Notes: generated by a model not told the origin, from the sequence alone. 64,000 nt of DNA from Bermanella sp049115935 (GCA_049115935.1 JAGDZK010000016.1:75317-139316), one strand, 5' to 3'; positions 6,930 through 16,729 are shown, counted from the stretch's first letter. A program made the numbers and translations.

Positions 6930-8879
6930 ATGTTACCTGAATTAGGTCACTTCGCGCTGATTCTTGCGCTGATTTTTGCTTGTTTGCAAGGTGTTGTCCC
7001 CTTGGTTGGTACGGCTACAGGACGAACCCAATGGATGGTCATGAGTCGACCGTTAAGTTGGGGTCAGTTCTTATTTTTATTGATTTCATTTGTGGCCCTT
7101 GCCACAAGCTTTGTAAATGATGATTTTTCTGTGGCTTATGTGGCCAACAACTCCAATAGTTTATTGCCTGTGCAATATAAAATCAGTGCGGTGTGGGGCT
7201 CCCATGAGGGCTCTTTGTTGCTTTGGGTTTTATTGTTAAGCACTTGGACTGTGGCCGTGAGTATTTTCTCACGTAATTTACCCATCGACATTTTAGCCCG
7301 TGTGTTGGCCATTATGGGTTTGGTCAGTATTGGTTTTTTACTGTTCACCTTATTCACATCAAACCCGTTTGAGCGAATTCTGCCTAATATTCCAATGGAC
7401 GGCCAAGATTTAAATCCGCTACTTCAAGACTTTGGTTTAATTGTTCACCCGCCTATGTTGTACATGGGTTATGTGGGTTTCTCTGTTGCTTTTGCGTTTG
7501 CAATCGCGGCTTTGCTTAGTGGTCGTTTAGATGCGGCTTGGGCACGTTGGTCACGTCCTTGGACAACCGTTGCTTGGGCGTTTTTAACTGCGGGTATTGC
7601 CTTAGGTAGCTGGTGGGCGTATTACGAACTTGGCTGGGGTGGCTGGTGGTTTTGGGACCCAGTAGAAAACGCATCGTTTATGCCTTGGTTAGTGGGTACG
7701 GCTTTAATTCACTCATTAGCCGTAACAGAAAAACGCGGCGCCTTCAAAAGCTGGACGGTTTTACTGGCGATCTTTGCATTTAGTTTAAGTTTACTTGGCA
7801 CTTTTTTAGTTCGCTCTGGTGTTTTAAACAGCGTTCACGCATTTGCCAGTGACCCTGATCGTGGATTGTTTATTTTAGCGTTACTGATTATTTCAATTGG
7901 CGGCTCTTTATTAATATATGCATTAAAAGCACCCACGGTTGTGGCGAGAGTGAGTTTTTCTTGGGTGAGTAAAGAAAGCTTCTTATTATTAAATAATGTA
8001 TTGCTGATTGTGACTTGCGCCATGATCTTGCTTGGTACGCTATACCCAATGATTGCGGATTACTTTTTTGATGAAAAAATCAGCGTAGGTGCGCCGTTCT
8101 TTAATTTATTTTTTGTGCCGATTATGTCGGTGTTGGTGCTGTTTATTAGCTTAGGTTTTATTAGTCGTTGGAAGAAAACCGAAGGTAAGTGGCTTGCTTC
8201 TCAACTATGGCCAGCAGCTGTATTTACTATCGTATTGTCAGCGGTATTCCCGCTTATTTATGGCGTGCATTATACGTGGCAAATTGTGTTTGGCGTGGCA
8301 TTAAGTTCTTGGGTGATTAGCGCGACCTTGCTTGATCTTTATCGTAAAGCCAATAGTAAAAACGGTTTATTAGCGGGTCTTAAAAAATTAAGTTTAAGTT
8401 ATTACGGTATGATTTTGGCGCACATGGGTGTGGCGATCACGGCAATGGGTATTTGTATTGTAAGCAATTACACCCAAGAACATGATGTGCGAGTGGTGCC
8501 AGGTGATACGGTAGATGCATCGGGTTATCACTTTATTTTTGATGGTGTGAAAAAGGTACGTGGCCCTAACTACATCGCGGATGAAGGCCAAATACGAGTA
8601 TTTTATAACGATGAGTATTACACCACTATGAAGCCGCAAAAACGTCACTACAAAGTGCAGCGCAATATCATGACAGAAGCGGATATTGATGCTGGTTTAT
8701 TCCGTGATCTTTATGTGGCGTTAGGTGAGTCATTAGAAGGTGATGCTTGGGCGGTGCGCATTCACTATAAACCTTATGTTCGCTGGTTGTGGTTAGGTGC
8801 CATATTCATGGCCCTAGGTGGCATCTTAGCGGTATGTGATAAACGCTACCGTTTGTCTCGCACTAAATTGGCTAACTAA
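6930..8879 (+). CDS. ccmF: Cytochrome c heme lyase subunit CcmF
   Basis: Core of the heme lyase, which ligates heme from CcmE to the CXXCH site of apocytochromes. The 649-residue protein has many membrane helices, the WWD motif WGGWWFWDPVEN (residues 236-247), an early WGSHEGS segment, and periplasmic histidines such as His173 (IVHPPMLYMGY). Length is in the family range (~640-660). It works with CcmH and CcmI, encoded just downstream. AGGAG lies eight bases ahead of the start. Confidence 0.96.
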   Translation: MLPELGHFALILALIFACLQGVVPLVGTATGRTQWMVMSRPLSWGQFLFLLISFVALATSFVNDDFSVAYVANNSNSLLPVQYKISAVWGSHEGSLLLWVLLLSTWTVAVSIFSRNLPIDILARVLAIMGLVSIGFLLFTLFTSNPFERILPNIPMDGQDLNPLLQDFGLIVHPPMLYMGYVGFSVAFAFAIAALLSGRLDAAWARWSRPWTTVAWAFLTAGIALGSWWAYYELGWGGWWFWDPVENASFMPWLVGTALIHSLAVTEKRGAFKSWTVLLAIFAFSLSLLGTFLVRSGVLNSVHAFASDPDRGLFILALLIISIGGSLLIYALKAPTVVARVSFSWVSKESFLLLNNVLLIVTCAMILLGTLYPMIADYFFDEKISVGAPFFNLFFVPIMSVLVLFISLGFISRWKKTEGKWLASQLWPAAVFTIVLSAVFPLIYGVHYTWQIVFGVALSSWVISATLLDLYRKANSKNGLLAGLKKLSLSYYGMILAHMGVAITAMGICIVSNYTQEHDVRVVPGDTVDASGYHFIFDGVKKVRGPNYIADEGQIRVFYNDEYYTTMKPQKRHYKVQRNIMTEADIDAGLFRDLYVALGESLEGDAWAVRIHYKPYVRWLWLGAIFMALGGILAVCDKRYRLSRTKLAN

Positions 8880-8891
8880 TAAGGGATACTT

Positions 8892-9437
8892 ATGAAACGT
8901 TGGGCGTTATTTTTACCGTTTATTATTTTTACCTTATTAGGGTTTTTATTGTGGCGAGGTTTGTATCTTGATCCTAAAGATATTCCGTCAGCATTAGTGG
9001 ATAAACCTTTCCCTGATTTTTCGCTGCCCACATTAGTCAGTGGCGAGACAAAAACACAAGAAAGTTTGAAAGGCGATGTGCACTTAGTGAATGTGTGGGG
9101 GACTTGGTGTATCAGTTGTAAGGTCGAACATCCGTTTTTGGTAAAGCTTGCCCAGCAGGGTGTGCGTATTGTGGGCGTTAACTATAAGGATGAAAATGAT
9201 CCTGCTCGTCAATGGCTAAATGACCTGGGTAATCCATATGTATTTTCGGTTGATGATGAAGCAGGGACTTTGTCCATGGATTTAGGGGTAACTGGTGCTC
9301 CAGAAACCTTTTTTGTAGACGCTAAAGGTGTGGTTCGTTACAAACATCAAGGGCCGATTACTCAAGGTAATTGGGCGCCACTTGAGAAAATCTGGCAATC
9401 ATTGGTGGATGAAGCGACACAGGTGAGCCAACCATGA
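8892..9437 (+). CDS. ccmG: Thiol:disulfide oxidoreductase CcmG (DsbE)
   Basis: Membrane-anchored thioredoxin that keeps apocytochrome cysteines, or CcmH, reduced. The 181-residue protein has an anchor at residues 5-25 and a thioredoxin fold with active site WGTWCISC (Cys73 and Cys76), followed by KVEHP. The CcmG/TlpA family shows the same W..WC..C..E pattern. Its TGA overlaps the start of ccmH by four bases. Confidence 0.94.
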   Translation: MKRWALFLPFIIFTLLGFLLWRGLYLDPKDIPSALVDKPFPDFSLPTLVSGETKTQESLKGDVHLVNVWGTWCISCKVEHPFLVKLAQQGVRIVGVNYKDENDPARQWLNDLGNPYVFSVDDEAGTLSMDLGVTGAPETFFVDAKGVVRYKHQGPITQGNWAPLEKIWQSLVDEATQVSQP

Positions 9438-9934
9438 TGAAGCATGTATTGTTATTTTTTGTTTTATTTTTCTCTCAAATGTCTTATGCCATGGTTGATG
9501 GTCATGAATACATTTTTGATGATGGCAGTGAATTAGAAAATCAAAATCGGGCTGCGTTATTTCAAAAACTTGCCGAAGAGCTGCGCTGCCCAAAATGTCA
9601 AAATCAAAACCTTGCAGACAGTAATGCCATGATCGCTGGGGATTTACGTCGTGAGTTATATCAGCAAGTGAAATCAGGCAGTGATGGCGAAAGTATTGTT
9701 GATTTTATGGTCAATCGATACGGTGAGTTTGTTTTGTATCGCCCCAAAATGGGTGCCATGACGTATGTGTTGTGGTTTGGCCCTGTGGCTTTACTGCTTG
9801 TTGCTTTGATCAGTTTAATTTTCATTGTGCGTAAACGTAAACAAAGTAGTGCTTCTTCGCAGGCGTTATCGCCAGAGCAACAAAAACGTATTGATGCACT
9901 TTTAGCTAAAGATAAAGAGGATGACCATGTTTGA
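9434..9934 (+). CDS. ccmH: Cytochrome c maturation protein CcmH
   Basis: Membrane thiol protein of the heme lyase complex. The 166-residue protein has a signal peptide (residues 1-19), the redox motif LRCPKCQNQNLADS with Cys52 and Cys55, and one membrane helix at about 111-131 followed by a basic cytoplasmic tail. ATGs at 9434 and 9437 are adjacent; the first overlaps the ccmG stop. It is the short form, with the TPR part supplied separately by ccmI, as in Pseudomonas, rather than the fused CcmH of E. coli. Confidence 0.95.
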   Translation: MMKHVLLFFVLFFSQMSYAMVDGHEYIFDDGSELENQNRAALFQKLAEELRCPKCQNQNLADSNAMIAGDLRRELYQQVKSGSDGESIVDFMVNRYGEFVLYRPKMGAMTYVLWFGPVALLLVALISLIFIVRKRKQSSASSQALSPEQQKRIDALLAKDKEDDHV

Positions 9935-11165
9935 TTTATGGCTAGGTATTGCTGTACTGCTTGTATTAGCCGTGGCCGTCATGTGCTTACCCTTGTTTGT
10001 GTCATTGCGTGGCAGTGAATTACAAAGACAACAAAGCAATGTGGTGATTTATAAATCGCAATTGGCGGATTTAGAATCCGATCTTAATAGTGGTCGTATT
10101 GATCAAGCGCAATACGATGGTTTAAGTCAGGAGATCAAACTTAATTTGCTGGTCGACACTCAAGATGAAGAAGTCGAGCAGAATACTAAAACGGGTAATT
10201 GGATTTTTATCCCTTCTTTGGTTGTAATATTGCTGGTCAGTATTGGTTTGTATTTTAAGTTGGGCGCTGAAAATGAACTGGCGATTACTCAGTTATTACA
10301 AAAGAGCGGTCAAACAAATTTCACTGAAGAAAATGCGTTAGATTTGATTGCGCGTTTAGGTGTTCAAACCGAAAAAATGCCTGAAGATACCGAGATGTGG
10401 TATCTGCTTGGCCGTTTGAATTTTGATATGGGCCAGTTTGATCAGGCTGTGGTTGGTTTTACACAAGCGTTACAGTTATTACCCATTGACTCTAAACAAG
10501 ATCAAGCAGTTGCAATGGCACAATTGGCGCAGGCGCAATTTTTTGCAAATGACCGCAAATTAGACGTAGCTACAGAGTCACTGCTTAAAGACGTGTTAGC
10601 AATTAACCCCAATGATGAAACATCCCTTGGTTTATTAGGTGTGGCAGCGTTTGATTCAAGCCGATATGTTGAGGCTGTGGGTTATTGGCAGCGTTTAATT
10701 AGTATGATGCCGGAAGGTAATCCTAATGTGGCTGCCATACAAGGTGGAATCAATAAAGCGCTTGAACGTATGAGTGAATCAGAGCGTGCAAACATTGAAA
10801 AACAACAAGCCGCTATACAGCCTGCTGTGATTCAAATTACAGTCAATGTTGCACAAGATATGATTGCTAAGCTGCCTAAAAATGCGGATTTGTTTGTTTT
10901 AGCAAAAGCTGAAAATGGCCCACCCATGCCCCTTGCCGTTCAGCGGATTAATGTTGAAAAATGGCCTGTGACAGTGACGTTAGATGACTCAATGGCAATG
11001 ATGCCAGATCTGCGTTTAAGCCAATTTGAAAATGTGGTGATTACAGCTCGTGTTAGTAAAAGCGGTGTAGGCAATGCTAAAGCGGGTGATTTACAAGGGA
11101 TGAGCGCAGTTATTAGCAGTCAGACTAAGCGTGTTTCTGTGCAAATAAATGAAATACTCAAGTAG
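9927..11165 (+). CDS. ccmI: Cytochrome c biogenesis protein CcmI (TPR)
   Basis: Apocytochrome chaperone of the heme lyase. An N-terminal membrane helix (about residues 2-22) is followed by a cytoplasmic loop with RGSELQRQQSNVVIYKSQL, a second helix, and a periplasmic TPR domain (EMWYLLGRLNFDMGQFDQAV). The C-terminal ~110 residues are the periplasmic extension typical of long CcmI proteins. I prefer ATG 9927 because AGAGG ends six bases upstream; ATG 9921 is also in frame. Either start overlaps the ccmH end. Confidence 0.9.
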   Translation: MFDLWLGIAVLLVLAVAVMCLPLFVSLRGSELQRQQSNVVIYKSQLADLESDLNSGRIDQAQYDGLSQEIKLNLLVDTQDEEVEQNTKTGNWIFIPSLVVILLVSIGLYFKLGAENELAITQLLQKSGQTNFTEENALDLIARLGVQTEKMPEDTEMWYLLGRLNFDMGQFDQAVVGFTQALQLLPIDSKQDQAVAMAQLAQAQFFANDRKLDVATESLLKDVLAINPNDETSLGLLGVAAFDSSRYVEAVGYWQRLISMMPEGNPNVAAIQGGINKALERMSESERANIEKQQAAIQPAVIQITVNVAQDMIAKLPKNADLFVLAKAENGPPMPLAVQRINVEKWPVTVTLDDSMAMMPDLRLSQFENVVITARVSKSGVGNAKAGDLQGMSAVISSQTKRVSVQINEILK

Positions 11166-11177
11166 GTCATTTAGCTA

Positions 11178-11852
11178 ATGTTTCAAGCGGATGCGCCTCG
11201 TAAACCGTATTTGGCGAAGGGCAGTAACGTTAAGCGCTGCCCTGAATGTTTAATGGCTGATGGTTACTGCCTGTGTGCTTATAAACAAAGTGTTCAGCAA
11301 GATGATACTCAGCCGGTACACATTTGTTTGTTGATGCACAAAGAAGAAAGCTATAAGCCCAGTAATACTGGGCGCTTGATTGAACATGTTTTACCTAACT
11401 ATACCCACCGTTTTTACTGGCATCGTACAGAGCCGGATTCTGGTTTTATTCAATTATTAAATGACCCTGCTTTTCAGCCGTATATTATCTTTCCAGGTGA
11501 TCGCGGTGGTTATGAAGAGCGAGTCGTTTCTCAAGCAGATTTATCAAATGGGCGTACCCCATTGTTTATCATTTTAGATGGCAGTTGGCGTCAGGCTGGG
11601 CGCATGTTTCGGTTAAGTGAATATTTACAGCACATCCCTGTTTTGCCTTTAAATACTCAAAGGCACAGTCGTTATAAATTGCGTAAAGCGCCGGATGAGT
11701 TCCATTTGTGTACGGTAGAAGTGGCAATTGAATTATTGAACCAGCATGGCCAGCCAAATGCGGCCAGTTCCTTGGATCAATATTTTACAGTGTTTAATGA
11801 GCTATATGCTCAGTCTCGCCGTCAGCAAAAAGCTCAGATTACTCTGGATTAA
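11178..11852 (+). CDS. DTW-domain tRNA-uridine aminocarboxypropyltransferase (TapT-like)
   Basis: Predicted to transfer the 3-amino-3-carboxypropyl group from SAM to a tRNA uridine (acp3U). The 224-residue protein has a putative zinc site RCPECLMADGYCLC (cysteines 21, 24, 31, 33), the GDRGG nucleotide segment, and the family signature as LDGSW (residues 133-137), with DGSW in the place of the more common DGTW. It follows ccmI by 12 bases on the same strand and may be transcribed with the ccm operon. Its stop overlaps the stop of the convergent tetR gene, both using TTAA, with no terminator between. Confidence 0.85.
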   Translation: MFQADAPRKPYLAKGSNVKRCPECLMADGYCLCAYKQSVQQDDTQPVHICLLMHKEESYKPSNTGRLIEHVLPNYTHRFYWHRTEPDSGFIQLLNDPAFQPYIIFPGDRGGYEERVVSQADLSNGRTPLFIILDGSWRQAGRMFRLSEYLQHIPVLPLNTQRHSRYKLRKAPDEFHLCTVEVAIELLNQHGQPNAASSLDQYFTVFNELYAQSRRQQKAQITLD

Positions 11853-12418
11853 CGGCAAGCCAATTGAAATATCCGCAATATGTCGTTACTGGCTTGTTGT
11901 AAATCTCGTTTGTCTAAATGACCTCTCAACCCATCTAAGCTGGCTAGAATTAAGGTGGCCAGCTTTCTTGGTTGCACATTAATATGCTCTAGTGAGATTT
12001 TGTTTTGTTGCTGTGCTTTCGTAATGACATCACATAACATTGTCTCAATATCCTTTCTCGCTTGTGCGAATATGTCTTGCGCTACATGCTGCACGTGGTA
12101 TTTCAGATCGTTCAAAATCACTTGATTGCTGACTTCATCAAAGGTGGGTTTAAGCCACGTTTGCATGATTAAGCTAATGGTTTCCCAGCACTCTAATTGT
12201 TTGGCTAATATGGGTTTACAGTCGTTATTGGCTTGCAGTTGAAATTGGTGAACCACTTTTCTGAACGCGTCATCTTTGTTTTTTAAATACTTATGTACAG
12301 TTGCCCTTGAAAAGCCTGCATGTTCACTGATTAATGTCATATTAGTGGCTTTGTAGCCATGCTGAAAAAAGCACTGCCTGGCACCGGCGATTACTTTTTC
12401 CTCAGTTTTTAGGGTCAA
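11849..12418 (-). CDS. TetR-family repressor, probably of the adjacent efflux pump
   Basis: 189-residue regulator. The N-terminal helix-turn-helix is clear: GARQCFFQHGYKATNMTLIS then HAGFSRATVHKYLKNKDD. The C-terminal part is the variable ligand-binding bundle. The start is a TTG at 12418 with AGG about eight bases upstream on the minus strand; no ATG precedes the DNA-binding domain. It diverges from an RND efflux operon, and repeated TGTCA half-sites sit between the two, so local auto- and pump repression is the natural inference. The inducer is unknown. Confidence 0.85.
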   Translation of the reverse strand: MTLKTEEKVIAGARQCFFQHGYKATNMTLISEHAGFSRATVHKYLKNKDDAFRKVVHQFQLQANNDCKPILAKQLECWETISLIMQTWLKPTFDEVSNQVILNDLKYHVQHVAQDIFAQARKDIETMLCDVITKAQQQNKISLEHINVQPRKLATLILASLDGLRGHLDKRDLQQASNDILRIFQLACR

Positions 12419-12473
12419 TGTGGTTACCTAGTTGGTCACTGTTGCAAATATAGATAGGTGTTTTACGTCTTAA

Positions 12474-12520
12474 TGTCACTAATATTGACAGATTATCACT
12501 ATGTGTAAACCTGTCAATAT
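12474..12520. promoter_or_regulatory. Probable TetR operator cluster (TGTCA/TGACA half-sites)
   Basis: Two overlapping inverted repeats lie between tetR and the RND genes. One is TGTCA-N7-TGACA (12474-12490), a 17-bp spacing common for TetR dimers. The other pairs ATATTGACAG (12482-12491) perfectly with CTGTCAATAT (12511-12520) across 19 bases. The shared TTGACA could also act as a -35 element, so binding there could block transcription. Confidence 0.55.
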
Positions 12521-12606
12521 GCTACAAATACGCACCAAAAATTGTTGTGGCTGGCCTAACCATGAGTCGCGACTATGCTTAGATGGATTAATCTGGAGAT
12601 AAATAC

Positions 12607-13665
12607 ATGGGATATAAGGGTTCATTCTTAGCCTTATTGATCATAACTGCGTTAGTGGGTTGTGGTGATGGTAGTGAAATGCAACAGGTGCAAGAGAAAG
12701 CGGTTGTGGTGCAACTTGCACAAGTCAGAACCGCTACCACGGAGCATGAGTTTTCATTCCCAGCTAAGGTCATGGCAAAAACGACAGTTGATCTCGCATT
12801 TAGAGTGAGTGGGCGTTTGCAGTCAATTAACTTGCCAGAAGGTAAGACCATCAAAAAAGGCACTGTGATAGCCAAACTTGAGCCAGAGCCGTTTGAGCGT
12901 GCTGTGCGCATGGCTGAAGTCAGACTCAAGCAAGCGCAGTTAGAGCTTAAGCGAGTGAAAGCCATCGCTACCAAGGGTATCGGCTCTGAAAAATCAGTTG
13001 ATAACGCTGAGGTTAGTTTTGAGTTGGCTCAAATCGAGTTAGAAGATGCCAGAGCAAACTTAGAGTACAGCGTACTTAAAGCACCATTTAACGCATTGGT
13101 ATCTAAGCGTTTGATTGAAAACAAAGGATTTATAAATCCAGGTTTGCCAATTGCTCGTCTTCAAGACTTATCTCGTATCCATTTCCAGTTTGATATCCCA
13201 GAGCGCTTGGTGAACCAATATAGCCGCTCCCAAGTTGCAAAGGCGACGGCTTTTATTGATGGCGCTATTAATAAAGAATTTGATATTGAGTATGTTGAGT
13301 ATTCAACTGAGCCTGACCCAGTCAGTCAAACATACGAGGTTGTGTATGCGATGGATGCTCTTAAAGGCGTAGAAATCACACCAGGGGTTCGCGCTACGGT
13401 TAAGCTTAAAGGGAATGACGACAACATGCCTCAGGTGTTGGGTGTGCCTGTAAATGCACTGGTCACAGGAACAGACAGCTCAATGTCGGTATGGGTTTTT
13501 GATGAGCAAACACAACGAATTAAAAGCACGGTCGTTGAAGTTGGGCCTATGGTAGATGGTTGGGTTGCGGTGTTGGCTGGATTAGAAAAAGGCCAAAAAG
13601 TCGTGTCAGCAGGTGTGACTAATATGAAAGAAGGGCTGTTAGTTCGCCCTTACAGCATGCAATAA
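12607..13665 (+). CDS. RND efflux periplasmic adaptor lipoprotein (membrane fusion protein)
   Basis: Links an inner-membrane RND pump to an outer-membrane channel. The 352-residue protein has a lipoprotein signal ending LVGC (Cys19), then the barrel/lipoyl segments (AFRVSGRLQSI, LPEGKTIKKGTVIAKLEP), an alpha-helical hairpin (residues about 95-155), and a return lipoyl half (LEYSVLKAPFNALVSKRL). Length and order match MexA/VexA-type adaptors. The permease follows ten bases later; no outer-membrane TolC-type gene is nearby, so a shared channel is likely. Confidence 0.92.
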   Translation: MGYKGSFLALLIITALVGCGDGSEMQQVQEKAVVVQLAQVRTATTEHEFSFPAKVMAKTTVDLAFRVSGRLQSINLPEGKTIKKGTVIAKLEPEPFERAVRMAEVRLKQAQLELKRVKAIATKGIGSEKSVDNAEVSFELAQIELEDARANLEYSVLKAPFNALVSKRLIENKGFINPGLPIARLQDLSRIHFQFDIPERLVNQYSRSQVAKATAFIDGAINKEFDIEYVEYSTEPDPVSQTYEVVYAMDALKGVEITPGVRATVKLKGNDDNMPQVLGVPVNALVTGTDSSMSVWVFDEQTQRIKSTVVEVGPMVDGWVAVLAGLEKGQKVVSAGVTNMKEGLLVRPYSMQ

Positions 13666-13675
13666 GGGGCTAATT

Positions 13676-16600
13676 ATGGATATCGCAAAAGCGTCCATTA
13701 GAACGCCTGTTAATACATGGCTGTTGGTAGTTATCTGCTTCATTGGTGGTTTGATAGGCTTGGGTGAAATTGGCCGTTTAGAAGATCCATCTTTCACCAT
13801 TAAACAAGCTATGGTCATTACCGCTTATCCAGGTGCAAGCGCTGAACAAGTTGAAAAAGAAGTGACAGAACCTTTAGAGACGGCTATTCAGCAAATGTCT
13901 CAGGTGGATTCGGTCAATTCTGTTTCAAAGCCAGGTGTGTCTGAAATCACAGTTGAGATGAAACCGACGTTTGACGGTAATCAATTACCTCAAATCTGGG
14001 ATGAGCTGCGTAAACGAATGGGTGATGTGCAAAATTCATTGCCAACGGGTGTTAACCCGATTCGTGTCGTTGATGATTTCGGGGATGTTTACGGCTTGTA
14101 TTATGCTTTAACAGCACCTGATTTTACCCCATATCAATTACGTGAATTTTCACGTGTCATTCGTCGTGATTTATTGACGGTACCTAATGTTACGAAAGTT
14201 GCCGTTGAAGGTGTGCTTAAACAGCAAATTACCGTGCATATTGATACATCTCAATTGGCAAATTTAGGCATTTCTCTACCGGATGTAAAAAGTGCATTAG
14301 CGTATAGCTTACGCCCTTACGGCAGTGGTCGTTTACATGTTGATGGGCAGCGAATTCGTATTCCGGTGGGAGGGGTTGATTCCCATGTGGATGCTATTGA
14401 AAATATTACCTTAGGGCTTCCGGGTTCCACTAGCCAAATCCGTATTAAAGATATCGCCCAGGTGACATTTGATGTGGTGGATATTCCAGATGTACTCATT
14501 CGCCATAATGGGCAACCTGCTATTACCTTAGCAGTAGCAGCTAACATTGATGCAAATGTAGTTGAAGTAGGCATAGCGGTTCGTCAGCGTATTGATCAAA
14601 TTCTTTCTCAACTTCCATCGGGGATTATTCTTCAGCCAATTTATGATCAAGCTCAAGTGGTTGATGAAGCAGTAGGTGGCTTCATCACTAACTTAATTAT
14701 GTCGGTTGCCGTCGTAATCGCCACATTATGTTTGTTTATGGGGTGGCGAGCTGGCGTGGTGGTTGGTGCGGTATTGTTATTAACTGTATTAGGCACCATT
14801 TTAGTTATGTGGCTTTATGGTCTAAATCTACAGCGTATCTCTTTGGGAGCGTTGGTGATTGCCATGGGGATGTTAGTCGATAACGCCATAGTGGTGGCTG
14901 AAGGCATGATGCTTAGAATGCAAAAAGGCTACAAAGCATTAGAGGCTTCTAGTTATGTGGTTAAACAAACTCAGTGGCCGCTTCTTGGTGCAACGGCAAT
15001 AGGTATAGCTGCGTTTTCTGGTATTGGTTTGTCCAATGATGCAACCGGGGAATTCTTGTTTTCTTTGTTTGCCGTTATTTTAATTTCGTTATTCTTGTCT
15101 TGGATATTGGCGATTACCGTTGCGCCATTATTTGGATCATACTTTTTTCAAGTAGGTGATAAAGGCAGTGATGAAACCTTTAACAGTTCGCTGCACAAAA
15201 CCTATAAGCGCTACTTGCTAAAAGCATTGCACAATCGCGGCAAAACGGTTTGGTTGCTGGTTGCGGTAACTTTAATTAGTTACATGAGTTTTGGACTTGT
15301 GAAACAAGGTTTCTTCCCTGCATCTAACACTCCAATTTATTATGTGCATTATTGGGGGCCGCAGTCTCGAGATATTCGTGAAACCGCGCAGTATATGACT
15401 CAGGCTGAAACGTTTGCACAAGGTTATGAAGAAGTGGCTGCTGTAACTACCTTTGTTGGAAAAGGGGCGACTCGTTATACATTAACGTATGCTCCAGAGC
15501 AGGCCAACGAAAGTTACGGTGTGATGATTATCCGCACTCATGAGCGTGATCAAATTCCCCACTTAATTGATAAGTTAACCGCTCAGTTGCAAGCCAATGA
15601 CCCTGATGCCCGTATTTATAATACGCGTGTTATTTTTGGCCCAGGTGTTGGTGCTAAATTAGAAGCACGCTTTATGGGTCCTGATCAAACAGTATTGCGA
15701 CAGTTAGCCCATGAAGCCGAAGAGCTTTTAAAAGCAGATGGTGAGTTACTCGATATTCGCCAAAACTGGCGTCAAAAAGAACTGATTTTAGTTCCGCAAT
15801 ATGATGAATACGCGGCCGGCGTTGCCGGTGTTACGCGAGCAGATTTTTCAGATGCGGTTCAGTTTTCAAGTAACGGTTTAAAGCTTGGTAAGTTACGAGA
15901 TGGTGATTATAGCTATGACATTATTGCTAAAGCGTTAACACCACAGGAGACCGCACAAAATAAAGATGAACTGCAACAATTACAAGATGCGTTAGTGTGG
16001 AGTCAATACCAACGCAGCTATGTACCAGTTCGTCAGATTAGCCCACAAATGCAGATTGAGTCGGAAGGTGTGCTGATTCATCGTCGTGACCGTATTCGCA
16101 GTATCAGCGTTTATGCTGAGCCTGGCCACAATGACACGGCTGCATCAGCACTTGGACGTATCCGCCCTAAAATTGAAGCGATTTCGCTACCGGATGGCTA
16201 CAGTCTTGAATGGGGTGGTGAGTATGAAAGCGCTGGTAAAGCGCAAAAGGCATTAGGTAGTGGTTTACCCTTAGGCTTTTTAGTCATGATTTTAATTACC
16301 ATCTTCTTATTTGGTACTGTGCGTGAGCCTTTGATCATCTGGTTGATCGTACCTATGGCTGTGTGTGGAGTGGTGGCTGGCTTACTTATCGCTGATTTAC
16401 CGTTTGGTTTTATGTCCTTATTAGGGTTTCTAAGTTTATTCGGTATGTTGATTAAAAATGCTATTGTTTTAATTGAAGAGATCGATATTCAAATTGAAAC
16501 TGGGATGGATAAATTTGAAGCGATTGTTGAAGCAAGCTTGAGTCGTTTACGCCCTGTATCTTTGGCGGCTGTTACCACAATTTTGGGTATGGCACCGCTG

Positions 16601-16729
16601 TTAACCGATGCTTTCTTCGCTGATATGGCGGTGACAATTATGGGTGGTTTAGCATTTGCGACGATTTTAACTATGATTGCAGTACCTGTGCTTTATAGTT
16701 TGTTTTATAAAATTAAAGAAAAGGCTTAG
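13676..16729 (+). CDS. RND multidrug efflux permease
   Basis: Proton-driven inner-membrane exporter, 1017 residues, with the usual 12-helix two-repeat plan: N-terminal helix (NTWLLVVICFIGG), large porter loops, and conserved helix 4 and helix 10-11 regions. The helix-4 proton-relay motif reads GMLVDNAIVVAEGM, with Asp402 then Asn403, where AcrB has Asp-Asp; this DN form occurs in some RND subfamilies. Substrates cannot be read from sequence. It follows its adaptor by ten bases and is ended by a good terminator. Likely controlled by the divergent TetR protein. Confidence 0.93.
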   Translation: MDIAKASIRTPVNTWLLVVICFIGGLIGLGEIGRLEDPSFTIKQAMVITAYPGASAEQVEKEVTEPLETAIQQMSQVDSVNSVSKPGVSEITVEMKPTFDGNQLPQIWDELRKRMGDVQNSLPTGVNPIRVVDDFGDVYGLYYALTAPDFTPYQLREFSRVIRRDLLTVPNVTKVAVEGVLKQQITVHIDTSQLANLGISLPDVKSALAYSLRPYGSGRLHVDGQRIRIPVGGVDSHVDAIENITLGLPGSTSQIRIKDIAQVTFDVVDIPDVLIRHNGQPAITLAVAANIDANVVEVGIAVRQRIDQILSQLPSGIILQPIYDQAQVVDEAVGGFITNLIMSVAVVIATLCLFMGWRAGVVVGAVLLLTVLGTILVMWLYGLNLQRISLGALVIAMGMLVDNAIVVAEGMMLRMQKGYKALEASSYVVKQTQWPLLGATAIGIAAFSGIGLSNDATGEFLFSLFAVILISLFLSWILAITVAPLFGSYFFQVGDKGSDETFNSSLHKTYKRYLLKALHNRGKTVWLLVAVTLISYMSFGLVKQGFFPASNTPIYYVHYWGPQSRDIRETAQYMTQAETFAQGYEEVAAVTTFVGKGATRYTLTYAPEQANESYGVMIIRTHERDQIPHLIDKLTAQLQANDPDARIYNTRVIFGPGVGAKLEARFMGPDQTVLRQLAHEAEELLKADGELLDIRQNWRQKELILVPQYDEYAAGVAGVTRADFSDAVQFSSNGLKLGKLRDGDYSYDIIAKALTPQETAQNKDELQQLQDALVWSQYQRSYVPVRQISPQMQIESEGVLIHRRDRIRSISVYAEPGHNDTAASALGRIRPKIEAISLPDGYSLEWGGEYESAGKAQKALGSGLPLGFLVMILITIFLFGTVREPLIIWLIVPMAVCGVVAGLLIADLPFGFMSLLGFLSLFGMLIKNAIVLIEEIDIQIETGMDKFEAIVEASLSRLRPVSLAAVTTILGMAPLLTDAFFADMAVTIMGGLAFATILTMIAVPVLYSLFYKIKEKA

